Source of the DNA: Bryobacteraceae bacterium
GTDB lineage: Bacteria; Acidobacteriota; Terriglobia; Bryobacterales; Bryobacteraceae
DNA length: 64,000 nucleotides
Direction of reading: 5' to 3'
Assembly (NCBI GenBank): GCA_019752335.1
Contig: JAIEMJ010000040.1
Coordinates: 62,001 to 126,000, forward strand
Shown here: positions 44,224 to 53,163 of the stretch, piece by piece
Position numbering within the stretch: the stretch's first letter is position 1
Layout of the letters: the number at the start of each line of letters is the position of its first letter
Notes under the pieces: generated by a model
Databases searched by the model: none
The model's input: only the letters and a program-made list of their open reading frames with translations
Told to the model about the DNA's origin: nothing
Position numbers and translations under genes: made by a program

Positions 44224-45609
44224 ATGCGCGCGCTGGTCCTCTGGCTCATCCTGGGAAGCCTGGCCTGGGGGCAGGCCACGAAAGAGCCCGCGCCGATTTA
44301 CTACCTGCTGTGGTTCGACACCGAGGACTACATCACGCCCGCCTCCGACGACGCCGCCTTGCGCCTGGCACAAGAGCTCGACAAGCTCGGCGTCCGCGCC
44401 ACCTTCAAGGTGGTGGGCGAGAAGGCGCGCGTCCTGGAGCAACGCGGACGCCGCGACGTGATCCAGGCCCTGGCGCGGCACGACATCGGCTACCACTCGA
44501 ATAACCACTCCATTCCGCCCTCGCCCGCCGTGTATCTGCGGCCGCTCGGTTGGCTCGAAGGCGCGGCCGAGTTCGAACGCCGCGAGGGGCCCGGGGCAAA
44601 GGACGTCGCCCGCATCTTCGGCCAGACGCCGAGTTGCTACGGGCAGCCAGGGAATAGCTGGGGTCCGCAGAGCACGCTGGCCCTGCGGCGCATGGGCATT
44701 CCCACTTATATGGACGAAGCCCGTCAGGTGGGCCTGAATCAGCAGCCCTTCTGGTACGGCGGCGTGCTGCACGTCTTGAACCTGCGCCAGTTCTCGCCGC
44801 GCGCGAATCTGAACGCGCCGGCCGACCTCGCCGAAGGTATCCAGAAGTTCGACGCCGCTGTCGCCGAATTACGCCAGCGCGGCGGGCCTGGCTTCATCCA
44901 AAGTTATTACCACCCCACCGAATGGGTGACCACCGCATTCTGGGACGGCGTCAACTTCGGCCGTGGCCGCTACACCGCACCCGCCGATTACCGCCAACCG
45001 CAAGCGCGCACCCCGGAAGCTACCGCGCAAGCCTACCGCATCTTCCTGGACTTCATCCGCCACGTACAAAAGACGCCCGGCATTCGCTTCGTCACCGCGC
45101 GCGAATTGCCCATTCTGCTGGCCGATCCCGTCACCCGACCCACCGCCGCCGAGGCCCGCGCCCAGTTTCGTGACCGTATTGATCTGCGCGGTCCGCATTC
45201 GGCGGCTGACCTGCTGCTGGCGCTGCTCGGCATCACGCCGCGCTACGTCGATGGGCCCAGCGAGCGCGTCGCTACCACGGCCAAGGCGGACATCACCCGC
45301 GCGCAGTTCGACTACGCCAAGCGCCAGGCCATTGCGCACATTGAGCAAACCGGACGCCTGCCCTCGCACGTCTTCATCGAATCCGCCACGCTCTCCCTCG
45401 GTGACTTCGCCAGCATGCTCGCTTACGACGACGGCTCAACCCCGCAGGTAGCTCTCCGCCAGGGCCAGTTGGCCTTCGAACGCCATATCGCCACCGACGG
45501 GCGCAAGACCTTCGACTGGGTGATTCACCCGGAGGGCTTCGATGGATCAGCGCTGCTGGAATTGGGCCGCTTGCAAGCTTGGACGTTGAAACCAGCCAGG
45601 GTCCGCTAA
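44224..45609 (+). CDS. exported polysaccharide deacetylase-like protein
   Basis: The 461-residue protein has a signal peptide (LVLWLILGSLAWGQA) and starts two bases after the cupin stop. The NodB-like part reads YLLWFDTEDYITPASDDAALRLAQELDKLGVRATFKVVGEKARVL in pieces: the DTED acid pair, and the histidines in RHDIGYHSNNHSIPPS. A PSCYGQPGNSWGP stretch replaces the usual FRPPYG motif, and a late YYHPTEWVT supplies His. The C-terminal 150 residues are an extra helical domain. A zinc-dependent sugar deacetylase or related esterase role is likely but not certain. Confidence 0.75.
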   Translation: MRALVLWLILGSLAWGQATKEPAPIYYLLWFDTEDYITPASDDAALRLAQELDKLGVRATFKVVGEKARVLEQRGRRDVIQALARHDIGYHSNNHSIPPSPAVYLRPLGWLEGAAEFERREGPGAKDVARIFGQTPSCYGQPGNSWGPQSTLALRRMGIPTYMDEARQVGLNQQPFWYGGVLHVLNLRQFSPRANLNAPADLAEGIQKFDAAVAELRQRGGPGFIQSYYHPTEWVTTAFWDGVNFGRGRYTAPADYRQPQARTPEATAQAYRIFLDFIRHVQKTPGIRFVTARELPILLADPVTRPTAAEARAQFRDRIDLRGPHSAADLLLALLGITPRYVDGPSERVATTAKADITRAQFDYAKRQAIAHIEQTGRLPSHVFIESATLSLGDFASMLAYDDGSTPQVALRQGQLAFERHIATDGRKTFDWVIHPEGFDGSALLELGRLQAWTLKPARVR

Positions 45610-45623
45610 CCGTAGACTCCTAC

Positions 45624-46262
45624 ATGGCATCCGTCTTTGTCACCGGAGCGACCGGCTACGTCGGCCGGCATCTCATTCCGGCCCTGCTCGCGCGCGGCCA
45701 TCGTGTCCGAGGGCTGGTGCGCACCGAATCAGCCGCGAAGCTCGTGGCCGGTGAACCCGTCATCGGCGATGTTCTCCACAAGGAGGACTATGTCTTGTCG
45801 CCCGAAGACACCGTCGTGCATTTGGCCGGCACGCCACGGCCGAATCCTCGCAAGGGCGTGCAATTCCGGGCCTTTGACCTGCCCTCGATCCAAGCCGCGG
45901 CGGCGGCCGCTCATGCGGCTGGGGTGAAGCACTTTGTGTATGTGAGCGTCGCGCATCCGGCGCCGGTGATGCGCGATTACATCGCGGTCCGCCAGGCCGG
46001 CGAAGCCGAACTCGCCCGCCTGGGGCTATGCCGCACCATCATCCGGCCTTGGTACGTCCTCGGCCCTGGGCATTGGTGGCCCTACGCGCTAAAGCCCTTT
46101 TACTGGCTGGCCGCGCGCTCACGTTGGCATCGCGCGGCAGCCGCGCGGTTGGGCGTGGTGACGATTCAGCAAATGGTCGGCGCGCTGGTGGAAGCCGTAG
46201 AACAGCCACCAGCGGCACTAAGGATCGTGGAGCCGCCAGAGATCGCTAATTCACGGTCTTGA
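45624..46262 (+). CDS. NAD(P)-binding atypical SDR (NDUFA9-like)
   Basis: ATG 45624 gives 212 residues. The Rossmann loop VTGATGYVGRHLIPALLARGH is at residues 6-26, followed by VVHLAGTPRP, GVKHFVYVSVAHPAPVM and CRTIIRPWYVLGPG. It lacks the YxxxK catalytic pair, as do atypical SDRs that bind NADP and act as regulators or quinone-reductase-like proteins. It follows the deacetylase gene and overlaps the convergent JAMM-like gene by 17 bases. Confidence 0.85.
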   Translation: MASVFVTGATGYVGRHLIPALLARGHRVRGLVRTESAAKLVAGEPVIGDVLHKEDYVLSPEDTVVHLAGTPRPNPRKGVQFRAFDLPSIQAAAAAAHAAGVKHFVYVSVAHPAPVMRDYIAVRQAGEAELARLGLCRTIIRPWYVLGPGHWWPYALKPFYWLAARSRWHRAAAARLGVVTIQQMVGALVEAVEQPPAALRIVEPPEIANSRS

Positions 46263-47526
46263 CGACGTAGACTTCGCTGATGCTGTTGCGGTCCAGCAGG
46301 AATACTTCGAGCCGCAGCGTGACGTTGGCGCGTGCATTGCGGATGATGACGCTGCCCGTCTGCAAGTCGGCGGGCTTCAGTTCGACCGCCTTATAGAATT
46401 CCCCGTCCTGGATGTGGAGGATTCCGCGCGTCGCGATGGCGACCGGGATGGCCCCACGGTCCCAGGTGACGTGGATAGAGTCCGCCTCCTGGCGCACCGC
46501 CAACGACAGGCCATAGGCAGTGAGCGGCACCGCCGTGTTGGGCTTGCGAATGTTCACCGCGATCAGGAAGCCCACCAGGACGCCCAGCAGCAGGAAGATC
46601 GACGACAAGGGTAGCCAAACCCAGCTCTTCTTGATCTTCTGCGACGCTTCCGTCGAGTAAGTCAATTCGGTGGAGGTGTCGCGCGGCGTCAACGAAGAGG
46701 GCGTGTACACCGGGGCCACCTCGGTTTGCGCGCCGAACAGCGGTCGCGTTTCCGTCTGGCTGGGCGGCAGATGGCTGGGCGGCAGAATCGCTTTCGCCAT
46801 CGGCGCCAGATCCGCCGGTCGGCTCTCCCGAATCGGAATCGGCGCCTTTGTCGCGGCTGGCTCCTCGGGCAATTCGGGTAGTGCTAAGTCCGCCGCCCGC
46901 GGACTGTCACCCACCGATCCGCCACCGAGTTCACGGCGCCGGAAGGGGAAAGTCAGGTACGGAGCATCGCTGCGAATCTGGCCCTTTTCTTCGAAAAAGA
47001 AGCCGGCCTGGCTCACCTTCGTCGCGAAGGGACGAATCAAGAGCACCATGCCCGTCGGGTCCGGGAAGTAGTTCGAGAAGAGCTGTAAGTCTTCGTCGGT
47101 GAGTCCCATGCCGTCGCGCGTGTGGCTGCGGAAGTAACCCACCGGGCGCAGATCGCGCGCATTGGACTGCGTGGCCTTTTCGACCGTCTCGGCGAAGAGC
47201 CGCGTATCGGCTTCGGTCAACTGAAACGACGGCCCACGGCGATAGTCGCACGAGACGATGGAGAAGTCGCGAATGTGTACCAGCAACGGCGACTCCGTAA
47301 CTACCTCGCCCAACAAGATGCCACCCACCTCGGCGCCACGCTTCGGCACCGAACCAAAGCCCCGCATCACTTCCGCCGACAGGCGATCAATGACGTCAAA
47401 CTCCAGCCGCACCTGCACGCCCTTGCCTTCAGGCGCCCAGGTATAGTACGAGTTCGTCATCGGAGTTCCCTCAATCGCGGGCTGCGACATGCTGTTTTCT
47501 ACCGCCATGTGTATTTCCGGACTCAC
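46246..47526 (-). CDS. membrane protein with degenerate JAMM/MPN-like domain
   Basis: The 426-residue protein starts at GTG 47526 (AGAGG nearby); ATGs at residues 7 and 13 are possible. Residues 40-190 resemble an MPN domain: RGAEVGGILLGEVV with Glu66, and YFRSHTRDGMGLTDED, which fits the JAMM spacing H-x7-S/T-x-x-D (His135, Thr143, Asp146), but the first His of H-S-H is Arg133. A linker rich in Pro/Ala/Glu follows, then one membrane helix (about 303-325) and an outer beta-rich domain of 100 residues. The MPN part is probably cytoplasmic. Metal binding is doubtful. Confidence 0.6.
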   Translation of the reverse strand: MSPEIHMAVENSMSQPAIEGTPMTNSYYTWAPEGKGVQVRLEFDVIDRLSAEVMRGFGSVPKRGAEVGGILLGEVVTESPLLVHIRDFSIVSCDYRRGPSFQLTEADTRLFAETVEKATQSNARDLRPVGYFRSHTRDGMGLTDEDLQLFSNYFPDPTGMVLLIRPFATKVSQAGFFFEEKGQIRSDAPYLTFPFRRRELGGGSVGDSPRAADLALPELPEEPAATKAPIPIRESRPADLAPMAKAILPPSHLPPSQTETRPLFGAQTEVAPVYTPSSLTPRDTSTELTYSTEASQKIKKSWVWLPLSSIFLLLGVLVGFLIAVNIRKPNTAVPLTAYGLSLAVRQEADSIHVTWDRGAIPVAIATRGILHIQDGEFYKAVELKPADLQTGSVIIRNARANVTLRLEVFLLDRNSISEVYVVKTVN

Positions 47527-48355
47527 AGAGCCTCTTGATTCCTCCCGACAAATTGAAGAAAGGTAAGGCCTTTCTTCATCTTATTACAAACTGCCGGAAC
47601 GGCCAACGAATCTTTCGCCACATGGTTCAGGGCGCGCTAGGTTCGCGTGAGCAGCGGGACATTTGGCTGGCCGCCGAGGCTGCTCACCGTTCGGACATCC
47701 GAGCGAAGGCGCCGCATTCAAAGATTATCCGGGCCCGATTCGTGCCAGTTTAGGTATGACTGCGCTTCAGAGTGGCTATTTTGTCTTGCCGCACTCGGGG
47801 GACAGCTTCGGCAACGTGGTTGACATAAGGCTCCCTACCGGAAGCCCGGGAACATAGCTCGGCCCGTGTCCCGCAACGGGTCCGGTGTAAGACGTGTCGT
47901 CGTCGGAACATCACGGCGAGGCAAGGTAAATAGGTGATTGTCCCTAGTACCGAGCGAGCCAAATCAGAGAAAAAAAGACAACTATCAAGTCCAACTATTT
48001 GGAGATGGAAGAGCCTTGTGTGCCCACTCCGTTCCAGCGGCAAAGGGCTGGAGCGTAGCCTAATCGCTCTTCCTTTTTCTTGGAGGGCACTCGTGATGCT
48101 CTGTGAGCACTACCCTCGCGAGATCTCGCAGTTGCAGGCCGAAACCTGTCGCCATTCGTGGGCGTTCGCAATATGACGCGCACCACTCGAACGTCTGAAA
48201 ATCCGACGGCCCCTCCGACTGGCCCAACCGTTCGCTTAAGCGACCAATTGCTCCGCTTCGCCGGAGGAAAACCACACAAAGGAGCAACGGGCTGATTCAT
48301 GCTAACCTTTTAAGGTATTGGCGCTAGGGTAGCAACAGAATAAGGGATAACTCTC
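47527..48355. other. intergenic region of about 830 bases
   Basis: No credible gene is found. A perfect 9-bp stem hairpin lies at 47555-47577 (loop of five bases) in the leader of the JAMM-like gene. Short open frames such as 47535-47753 and 47934-48176 lack ribosome sites and family motifs. An AAGGGA site near 48341 belongs to the PEP-CTERM gene. Confidence 0.5.
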
Positions 48356-48958
48356 ATGATCACGCGTTTGTTGATCGCTATGTTTGCGCTTCTGTCTATT
48401 GCTCCAGTGAACGGTGCCAATCTCGTTACCAACCCCGGTTTTGAGATTCTAGGAGGTATCGGCGGATGGACGTTCACCACCCCCTTCTCATCCTCGGGAT
48501 GGTCACTAAGTGGAATGGCGTACGAGGGCCTATATTCGCTTAGCACATCCTGTGACGGGGCCTATTGCATGGATCAGACCACGGGCTACTGGTTCCGACA
48601 GAGCTTGCCCACTACGCCAGGGGGAGTGTACGAGCTTTCCCTGTTCGTCTTCGGGCAGTCGCAGTACGTGAATCCGGGTCAACCCCAGTGCTCCATTTGT
48701 CAGCTCGACGTCTATTGGGCCGGAACGCTTGCGGCCACTTTTACGAATTTTCAGCCCGTGTACTCGCGCCACACGGTTAGCAACTTGGTTGCTAGTGGGG
48801 CTTCGACGACTCTACAGTTCAACGGTCGGGCCAATGGCAGCATCTTGATCGACAACATCTTCGTGGACACGGCCGTGCCAGAACCAACAACCTTTCTCTT
48901 CACGGTCGGCGGTTTAGGGCTAGCCGTTTTGCGCCCACGTCTTCGCGTCACCAAGTAA
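48356..48958 (+). CDS. PEP-CTERM sorting-domain protein
   Basis: The 200-residue protein has a signal peptide (RLLIAMFALLSIAPVNGA), an N-terminal NLVTNPGFE motif with following GWTF typical of carbohydrate-binding-like jelly rolls, and a C-terminal sorting tail: VPEPTTFLFTVGGLGLAVL followed by a basic RPRLRVTK. This is the PEP-CTERM pattern recognised by exosortase. It is exported, cleaved and probably retained at the surface with exopolysaccharide. No exosortase is in the window; a CPBP protease of the related type is at 26370. Confidence 0.9.
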   Translation: MITRLLIAMFALLSIAPVNGANLVTNPGFEILGGIGGWTFTTPFSSSGWSLSGMAYEGLYSLSTSCDGAYCMDQTTGYWFRQSLPTTPGGVYELSLFVFGQSQYVNPGQPQCSICQLDVYWAGTLAATFTNFQPVYSRHTVSNLVASGASTTLQFNGRANGSILIDNIFVDTAVPEPTTFLFTVGGLGLAVLRPRLRVTK

Positions 48959-49327
48959 CTTTTCTTCTGACGTTGCCTCTCTCTCACGACGACTCGTCGC
49001 GTCCAAGCTCGGACAGCCAGGCTTCGGAGGGGCGGCTTCGCTCAGTAGTCGTCATCAGGGCGCTGAGCATCCTCAGCGCGACGACGCGGCACAGAACCGC
49101 TCCACGGCGATTGTGAGAAACTCGTTATTTCGACGGCGCTTGACGCCCTCTGATGAGCTGTTTTGGCACAAGTCTCGCCTAATGGCTCATGATCGACGGC
49201 GTAGTGTAGGGAAAGCCAGTACAGGCTGGGTATACGCTACCGTTCGGGCGCTCAAGTTACCAAGTCCCGATCATGCGTAGGGCCGATCAAGAATCCGCGG
49301 CGATAGGCCTTACGGTACCATCGGCAA
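48959..49327. other. intergenic region of about 370 bases
   Basis: The only open frame of note is 49113-49280 (GTG, 55 residues, DELFWHKSRLMAHDRRR in the middle), without a ribosome site or known motif. Nothing else is recognised. Confidence 0.4.
49316..49321 (+). promoter_or_regulatory. possible -10 box, leaderless transcript of rsmI
   Basis: TACCAT ends six bases before ATG 49328. No Shine-Dalgarno site is present. Confidence 0.3.
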
Positions 49328-50140
49328 ATGCCGGGAACTCTCTACATCGTCGCGACCCCCATCGGCAACCTGGGCGATCTCACGTACCGCGCCGCCAAGG
49401 TGCTCGCCGAAGTGGCCGTCATCGCCTGCGAGGATACCCGCCAAACCGCCAAACTCCTGCACCATTACGAGATCCGCACCCCCACCACCAGCCTCCACGA
49501 ACACAACGAACGCCAGAAGCTCGATGCGCTCCTGGACCGGATCGAAGCCGGCGAATCGATTGCCTTGGTATCGGACGCGGGCACTCCCCTCATTTCGGAC
49601 CCCGGTTTCCCCCTGGTGCGCGAGGCTCGCCGCCGCGGGATCCCGGTTACCCCTTTGCCCGGCGCTTCCGCCCTTACCGCCGCTCTATCGGCCTCCGGCC
49701 TGCCGACGGACGCCTTCTACTTCGGCGGCTTCTTGCCTCCCAAAAGCGCGGCGCGGCGGCGAGTTCTCGAACAACTGGCGCCCCTCGATGTCACGCTGAT
49801 CTTCTACGAGGCTCCGCACCGCATCCGCGAGACGCTGTCCGAGATCGCCACCGTATTGCCTCACCGGCCCGTCGTGGTGGCGCGCGAGCTTTCGAAGCTC
49901 CACGAGGAGTTCGCGAGCGGCCTGCCGGAGGAAGTCGCCAAAACGATTGCCGAACGCGGCGAAATCACCCTGCTGATCGGCAAAGCCGACCCTACGCTGG
50001 CCGCGCCCGCCACCAACGACGAACTCAAGCGCAGCTACCAGGAACTCGTCGCCGCCGGCGAGCCCCCTAGCGCCGCCGCCAAGCAGATCGCCCAGCGTTT
50101 CGGCCTTTCCAAGCGCGAAGCCTACAAACTGGGCCTATGA
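49328..50140 (+). CDS. rsmI: 16S rRNA (cytidine-1402-2'-O)-methyltransferase
   Basis: The 270-residue protein has the RsmI signature order: LYIVATPIGNLGDLTYRA, ACEDTRQTAKLLHHYEI, SLHEHNE, LVSDAGTPLISDPGFPLVREA, PLPGASALTAALSASGLPTD, FGGFLPPK, FYEAPHRIRETL, ARELSKLHEEF. It uses SAM to methylate the ribose of C1402 in the P-site of 16S rRNA. The C-terminal helical part (AAKQIAQRFGLSKREAYKL) is also typical. It stands alone, upstream of a membrane protein gene. Confidence 0.97.
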   Translation: MPGTLYIVATPIGNLGDLTYRAAKVLAEVAVIACEDTRQTAKLLHHYEIRTPTTSLHEHNERQKLDALLDRIEAGESIALVSDAGTPLISDPGFPLVREARRRGIPVTPLPGASALTAALSASGLPTDAFYFGGFLPPKSAARRRVLEQLAPLDVTLIFYEAPHRIRETLSEIATVLPHRPVVVARELSKLHEEFASGLPEEVAKTIAERGEITLLIGKADPTLAAPATNDELKRSYQELVAAGEPPSAAAKQIAQRFGLSKREAYKLGL

Positions 50141-50169
50141 TGAGTGGGTAAGGAGCCCCCGCGCAAACT

Positions 50170-50847
50170 ATGACCACGCCGCCCCCTCTCCATCAACCGC
50201 CGCCCACCGAAGGGCCAAAAAAGACGCCCGTCTGGGTCTGGATCATCGCCGCCGTCGGAGGCGTCATTCTGCTGGCGATCATCGCCATCGGACTGCTCGG
50301 CTACTACGCGGTGCAGAAGGTGAAGGAGGTGGCGTCGAATCCTTCAGCCGCCGCCGCTCTGATCGCCAAACTGGATCCGAATCTCGAAGTGCTCGACGTC
50401 GACGACCAGAAGAAGATCATCCGCGTCCGCAACAAGCGCAACAACGAGGAAGTCACCCTCAATCTGACGGACATCATGCAGGGCAAGCTGAAGGTGTCGC
50501 ACGAGGGCAAGAACGGCGTAGAAGACTTTCAGATTGGCGGCGAGGTGAAGCTACCGTCGTGGATGCCAGCTTACCCGGGCGCGGCGCCGAAGGGGCTCGG
50601 CTCCGGCAGTAGCGACAAGGATGGCGCGGGCGGCCTCGCCATGTTTGAGACCCCCGATGCGCCTGAAAAAGTACTCTCCTTCTATCGCGCGGCCCTCGAC
50701 AAGAAAGGCTTCACGCCCGGTGAGAGCGTTCAGGCGAGTGGGGCTTCCGTGTTGGTAATGAAGTCCGACGATGGCAAAATGGCGACGATCACCGCCACCG
50801 TGGCCGACGGCTCTACGAAGGTCACCTTGCTCTATGGCGGCAAGTAG
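50170..50847 (+). CDS. single-pass membrane protein, function unknown
   Basis: ATG 50170 with AAGGAG upstream gives 225 residues. A Pro-rich N-terminus is followed by a membrane helix (VWVWIIAAVGGVILLAIIAIGLLGYYAV, about residues 21-48). The outer part has LDVDDQKKIIRVRNKRNNEEVTLNL, WMPAYPGAAP and a C-terminal module ETPDAPEKVLSFYRAALDKKGF that recurs in bacterial lipoproteins of unknown role. No enzymatic motif is seen. It overlaps the next gene by 14 bases. Confidence 0.8.
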   Translation: MTTPPPLHQPPPTEGPKKTPVWVWIIAAVGGVILLAIIAIGLLGYYAVQKVKEVASNPSAAAALIAKLDPNLEVLDVDDQKKIIRVRNKRNNEEVTLNLTDIMQGKLKVSHEGKNGVEDFQIGGEVKLPSWMPAYPGAAPKGLGSGSSDKDGAGGLAMFETPDAPEKVLSFYRAALDKKGFTPGESVQASGASVLVMKSDDGKMATITATVADGSTKVTLLYGGK

Positions 50848-51760
50848 CCTCCTGCTGTTAGCCTGCCTGGCCGCGGACGCTGACTATACCTATCAACGCG
50901 CCGGCCAGGCCGCCGACGCGGTCACCACGGTGCAAGGCGGCGCCGTCCTGATGGGCGGCGGTCGCGACGTCGACGAAGCCTTCTCCTGGATGATCGAGCG
51001 CTCCGGCCACGGCGACTTCCTCGTCCTGCGCGCCACCGGCACCAACGCCTACAATCCGTACGTGCTCGAACGAGGCCCCGCGAATTCGGCCGCCACCCTC
51101 ATCCTCCGCAATCGCGAAGCCGCCTCCGACGCCTTCGTGCTGGAGCGTGTCCGACAGGCCGAGGCTATCTTCCTGGCCGGCGGCGACCAGTGGAATTACG
51201 TCCGCCTCTGGAAGGACACGCCGCTCGCGACACTCCTCAACGAGCGCATCGCGCAAGGCGTGTTGATCGGCGGCACCAGCGCCGGCCTGGCCGTGCTCGG
51301 CGAGCATTACTTCTCCGCGGAGCGCGACACGGTGACCTCGGCACAGGCGCTCGCCAACCCCTTCGACGAGCACGTCACCTTAGGCACCGGCTTCCTGCGC
51401 GTGCCGCACCTCGAAGGCCTCATCACCGATAGCCACTTTATGCAGCGCGGCCGCGAAGGCCGCCTGCTCGCCTTTCTGGCGCGGCTGCGCGTCCGGGGCG
51501 TGGGGATCGACGAGGCTACGGCGGTGTTGGTGAATCCGGACGGGAAGTCGCGGGTGGTGGGCCGGAATCAGGCACATTTTTACGAGATTTCCGGTCCGGG
51601 CCTGGTCTGCACGCCCGGCGAAACACTCGACATCGGGTCAGTGAAGATTTACCGCTCGGGCGCGGGCGGCACCTTCGACTTTGCCGCTTGGGCGAGCTCA
51701 GACGAGGCGGAATTCCTCAGCGTGAAGGCGGGTGCTATACTCAAGTCTGAACGGCCATGA
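50834..51760 (+). CDS. cyanophycinase-like serine peptidase (S51 family)
   Basis: ATG 50834 gives a signal-like start ([14 protein letters not shown]) and 308 residues. S51 features: [37 protein letters not shown], the nucleophile motif [32 protein letters not shown] with its His and Arg, and [12 protein letters not shown]. Such enzymes cleave beta-aspartyl bonds of cyanophycin or of isoaspartyl peptides; the exported form suggests use of external polymer. It overlaps secG by four bases (ATGA). Confidence 0.88.
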   Translation: MAASSLLLLACLAADADYTYQRAGQAADAVTTVQGGAVLMGGGRDVDEAFSWMIERSGHGDFLVLRATGTNAYNPYVLERGPANSAATLILRNREAASDAFVLERVRQAEAIFLAGGDQWNYVRLWKDTPLATLLNERIAQGVLIGGTSAGLAVLGEHYFSAERDTVTSAQALANPFDEHVTLGTGFLRVPHLEGLITDSHFMQRGREGRLLAFLARLRVRGVGIDEATAVLVNPDGKSRVVGRNQAHFYEISGPGLVCTPGETLDIGSVKIYRSGAGGTFDFAAWASSDEAEFLSVKAGAILKSERP

Positions 51761-52194
51761 TTATTCTTTTAACCATCGTGCATGTGTTGGTATGCACCCT
51801 CCTGATTGGCGTAGTGCTGCTGCAAAGCGGAAAGGCCGCTGATTTGGCGGGCGCTTTCGGCGGCATGGGCTCGCAGACGACTTTCGGTCCCCGCGGCGCG
51901 GCGACCCTCTTGACCAAGGCGACGACCATCGGCGCTGGTCTGTTTATGGTAACTTCGCTGAGTCTGGCGGTCTTGCAGACGCGGGAAGGCGGCGGTCGCG
52001 GTTCAGTGTTGGATCGCGCTCCCATCGCGGCGCCGAAGACGCCGACGAAGGCTCCTTCCGTGACGATCCCCACGGCTCCCGTGGTTCCGGCTCCGGGCGC
52101 TGCCCCGAAGGTGGAAGTGACCCCTGTTCCTCAGAACGCGGTCCCCGTAAAGACGGCTCCCGCGCCTCCGGCGGCTGTTCCGGCCAAGAAGTAG
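51757..52194 (+). CDS. secG: preprotein translocase subunit SecG
   Basis: The 145-residue protein has the SecG layout: helix [20 protein letters not shown], the cytoplasmic [33 protein letters not shown] signature, then helix [18 protein letters not shown]. The C-terminal 65 residues are a Pro/Ala/Val/Lys-rich tail, common in SecG of this phylum. It aids protein export through SecYEG. tRNA-Leu follows 28 bases later. Confidence 0.93.
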   Translation: MIILLTIVHVLVCTLLIGVVLLQSGKAADLAGAFGGMGSQTTFGPRGAATLLTKATTIGAGLFMVTSLSLAVLQTREGGGRGSVLDRAPIAAPKTPTKAPSVTIPTAPVVPAPGAAPKVEVTPVPQNAVPVKTAPAPPAAVPAKK

Positions 52195-52221
52195 TATAAT
52201 CAGTTTAGGTTTGATCACCTT

Positions 52222-52306
52222 GCGGAGGTGGCGGAATTGGCAGACGCACTAGCTTGAGGTGCTAGCGAGTAACATCGTAGGGGTTCAAGTCCCCTCCCCC
52301 GCACCA
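52222..52306 (+). tRNA. tRNA-Leu(GAG)
   Basis: The 85-nt sequence folds as a class II tRNA: D-arm, anticodon stem CTAGC/GCTAG with loop TTGAGGT (anticodon GAG, reading CUC and CUU), long variable arm, T-arm AGGGG-TTCAAGT-CCCCT, and encoded CCA. The acceptor stem pairs except A5, which faces C. It lies downstream of secG and ends 15 bases before a terminator. Confidence 0.95.
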
Positions 52307-52321
52307 TTTTTTGTTTGCAAG

Positions 52322-52353
52322 AAAAGGCCATCGTTCTGCGATGGCTTTTTCTT
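52322..52353 (+). terminator. Rho-independent terminator after tRNA-Leu
   Basis: A perfect 7-bp stem (52327-52333 with 52339-52345, loop of five) is followed by five T and preceded by four A. The flanking A and T runs pair too, so it may also stop the converging racemase-family transcript. Confidence 0.85.
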
Positions 52354-52425
52354 ATTGCGCGACATCTTTCTACATAGCCCTTCGCCCAAGTACGCCAGCA
52401 CGAGGCTGATCTTCCTGCGCTGCGC

Positions 52426-53115
52426 CTACTTGATCGCGAAACGCGCGATCGCATCGGCGTGAATACCCGCACAGTCAACGAGCGGAAACCCGGCCGTCTG
52501 CTCGTTGAGGGCCAGCGCGAGGTCAGTCCCGCCCAGCATGATGGCTTCCGCGCCCTGATCTTTGAGCAAACGGTGGCTCGCGGCATGGAAGACCGCGCGT
52601 TGACCCTCGGTGACCATCCCCGTCGCGGCCATCGCAACGTAAGCCTGATGCACTTCGTCCAAGTCTGGCGAGGAGGGCGGAAGGATCTCTGCCGTGGCGA
52701 TGCGTCCGTAAAAGCAGGTCTCCATCACCGTACGGGTGCCAAGAATTCCGATCCGCCGCAGACCCAAAGTTGCGATGGCCCGGTTCACTTCGGAAAGCAA
52801 ATCCACCACGTGAAGTGGGGATAGCGCCTTGAACGTATCGATACAGAAGTGTCCTGCAATCGACGTGACCGCGACACACTCGGCCCCGGCCGCCACGAGG
52901 CGATGGGTGAGCCGCTCGTAGATGGCAGTCTGAGCGGCATCGTCATGGCTGGCGAGATTCCCGAGGAGAGTTGGCGTATCGGCATGCACCATCGTCAGTT
53001 CCAATGCCGCCCCCTGCTTGGCGAAGGTGGAAATCAAACGCCGGTAGTAATAGTCTGTGGCAGCGGGGCCAATCCCGCCAATGAGGCCAATATGCACTTT
53101 CGTCACTCCCAGCAT
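52426..53115 (-). CDS. aspartate/glutamate racemase-family protein lacking both catalytic Cys
   Basis: The 229-residue protein has the family fold: VHIGLIGGIGPAATDYYYRRLI, AAGAECVAVTSIAGHF, GLRRIGILGTRTVMETCFYG and GAEAIMLGGTDLALALN. In racemases the two bases are Cys in CNT and GCT motifs; here they read VTS and GGT. A start at GTG 53106 fits the usual N-terminus (MTKVHIGLIGG) better than ATG 53115. It may be a ligase-like or isomerase relative, or a non-catalytic member. It is alone and convergent with tRNA-Leu. Confidence 0.8.
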   Translation of the reverse strand: MLGVTKVHIGLIGGIGPAATDYYYRRLISTFAKQGAALELTMVHADTPTLLGNLASHDDAAQTAIYERLTHRLVAAGAECVAVTSIAGHFCIDTFKALSPLHVVDLLSEVNRAIATLGLRRIGILGTRTVMETCFYGRIATAEILPPSSPDLDEVHQAYVAMAATGMVTEGQRAVFHAASHRLLKDQGAEAIMLGGTDLALALNEQTAGFPLVDCAGIHADAIARFAIK

Positions 53116-53163
53116 CGATCATACCGGCAGACCCACGCTTCTGAAGCACAGCAAAGCGGTTAC

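Noticed and set aside
47535-47753. 72-codon open frame in the gap after the JAMM-like gene
   Set aside because: It starts at a non-ATG codon, has no ribosome site and no similarity that I recognise.
49113-49280. 55-residue GTG-started frame upstream of rsmI
   Set aside because: No ribosome site and no motif; it could be a decayed gene, but nothing supports this.
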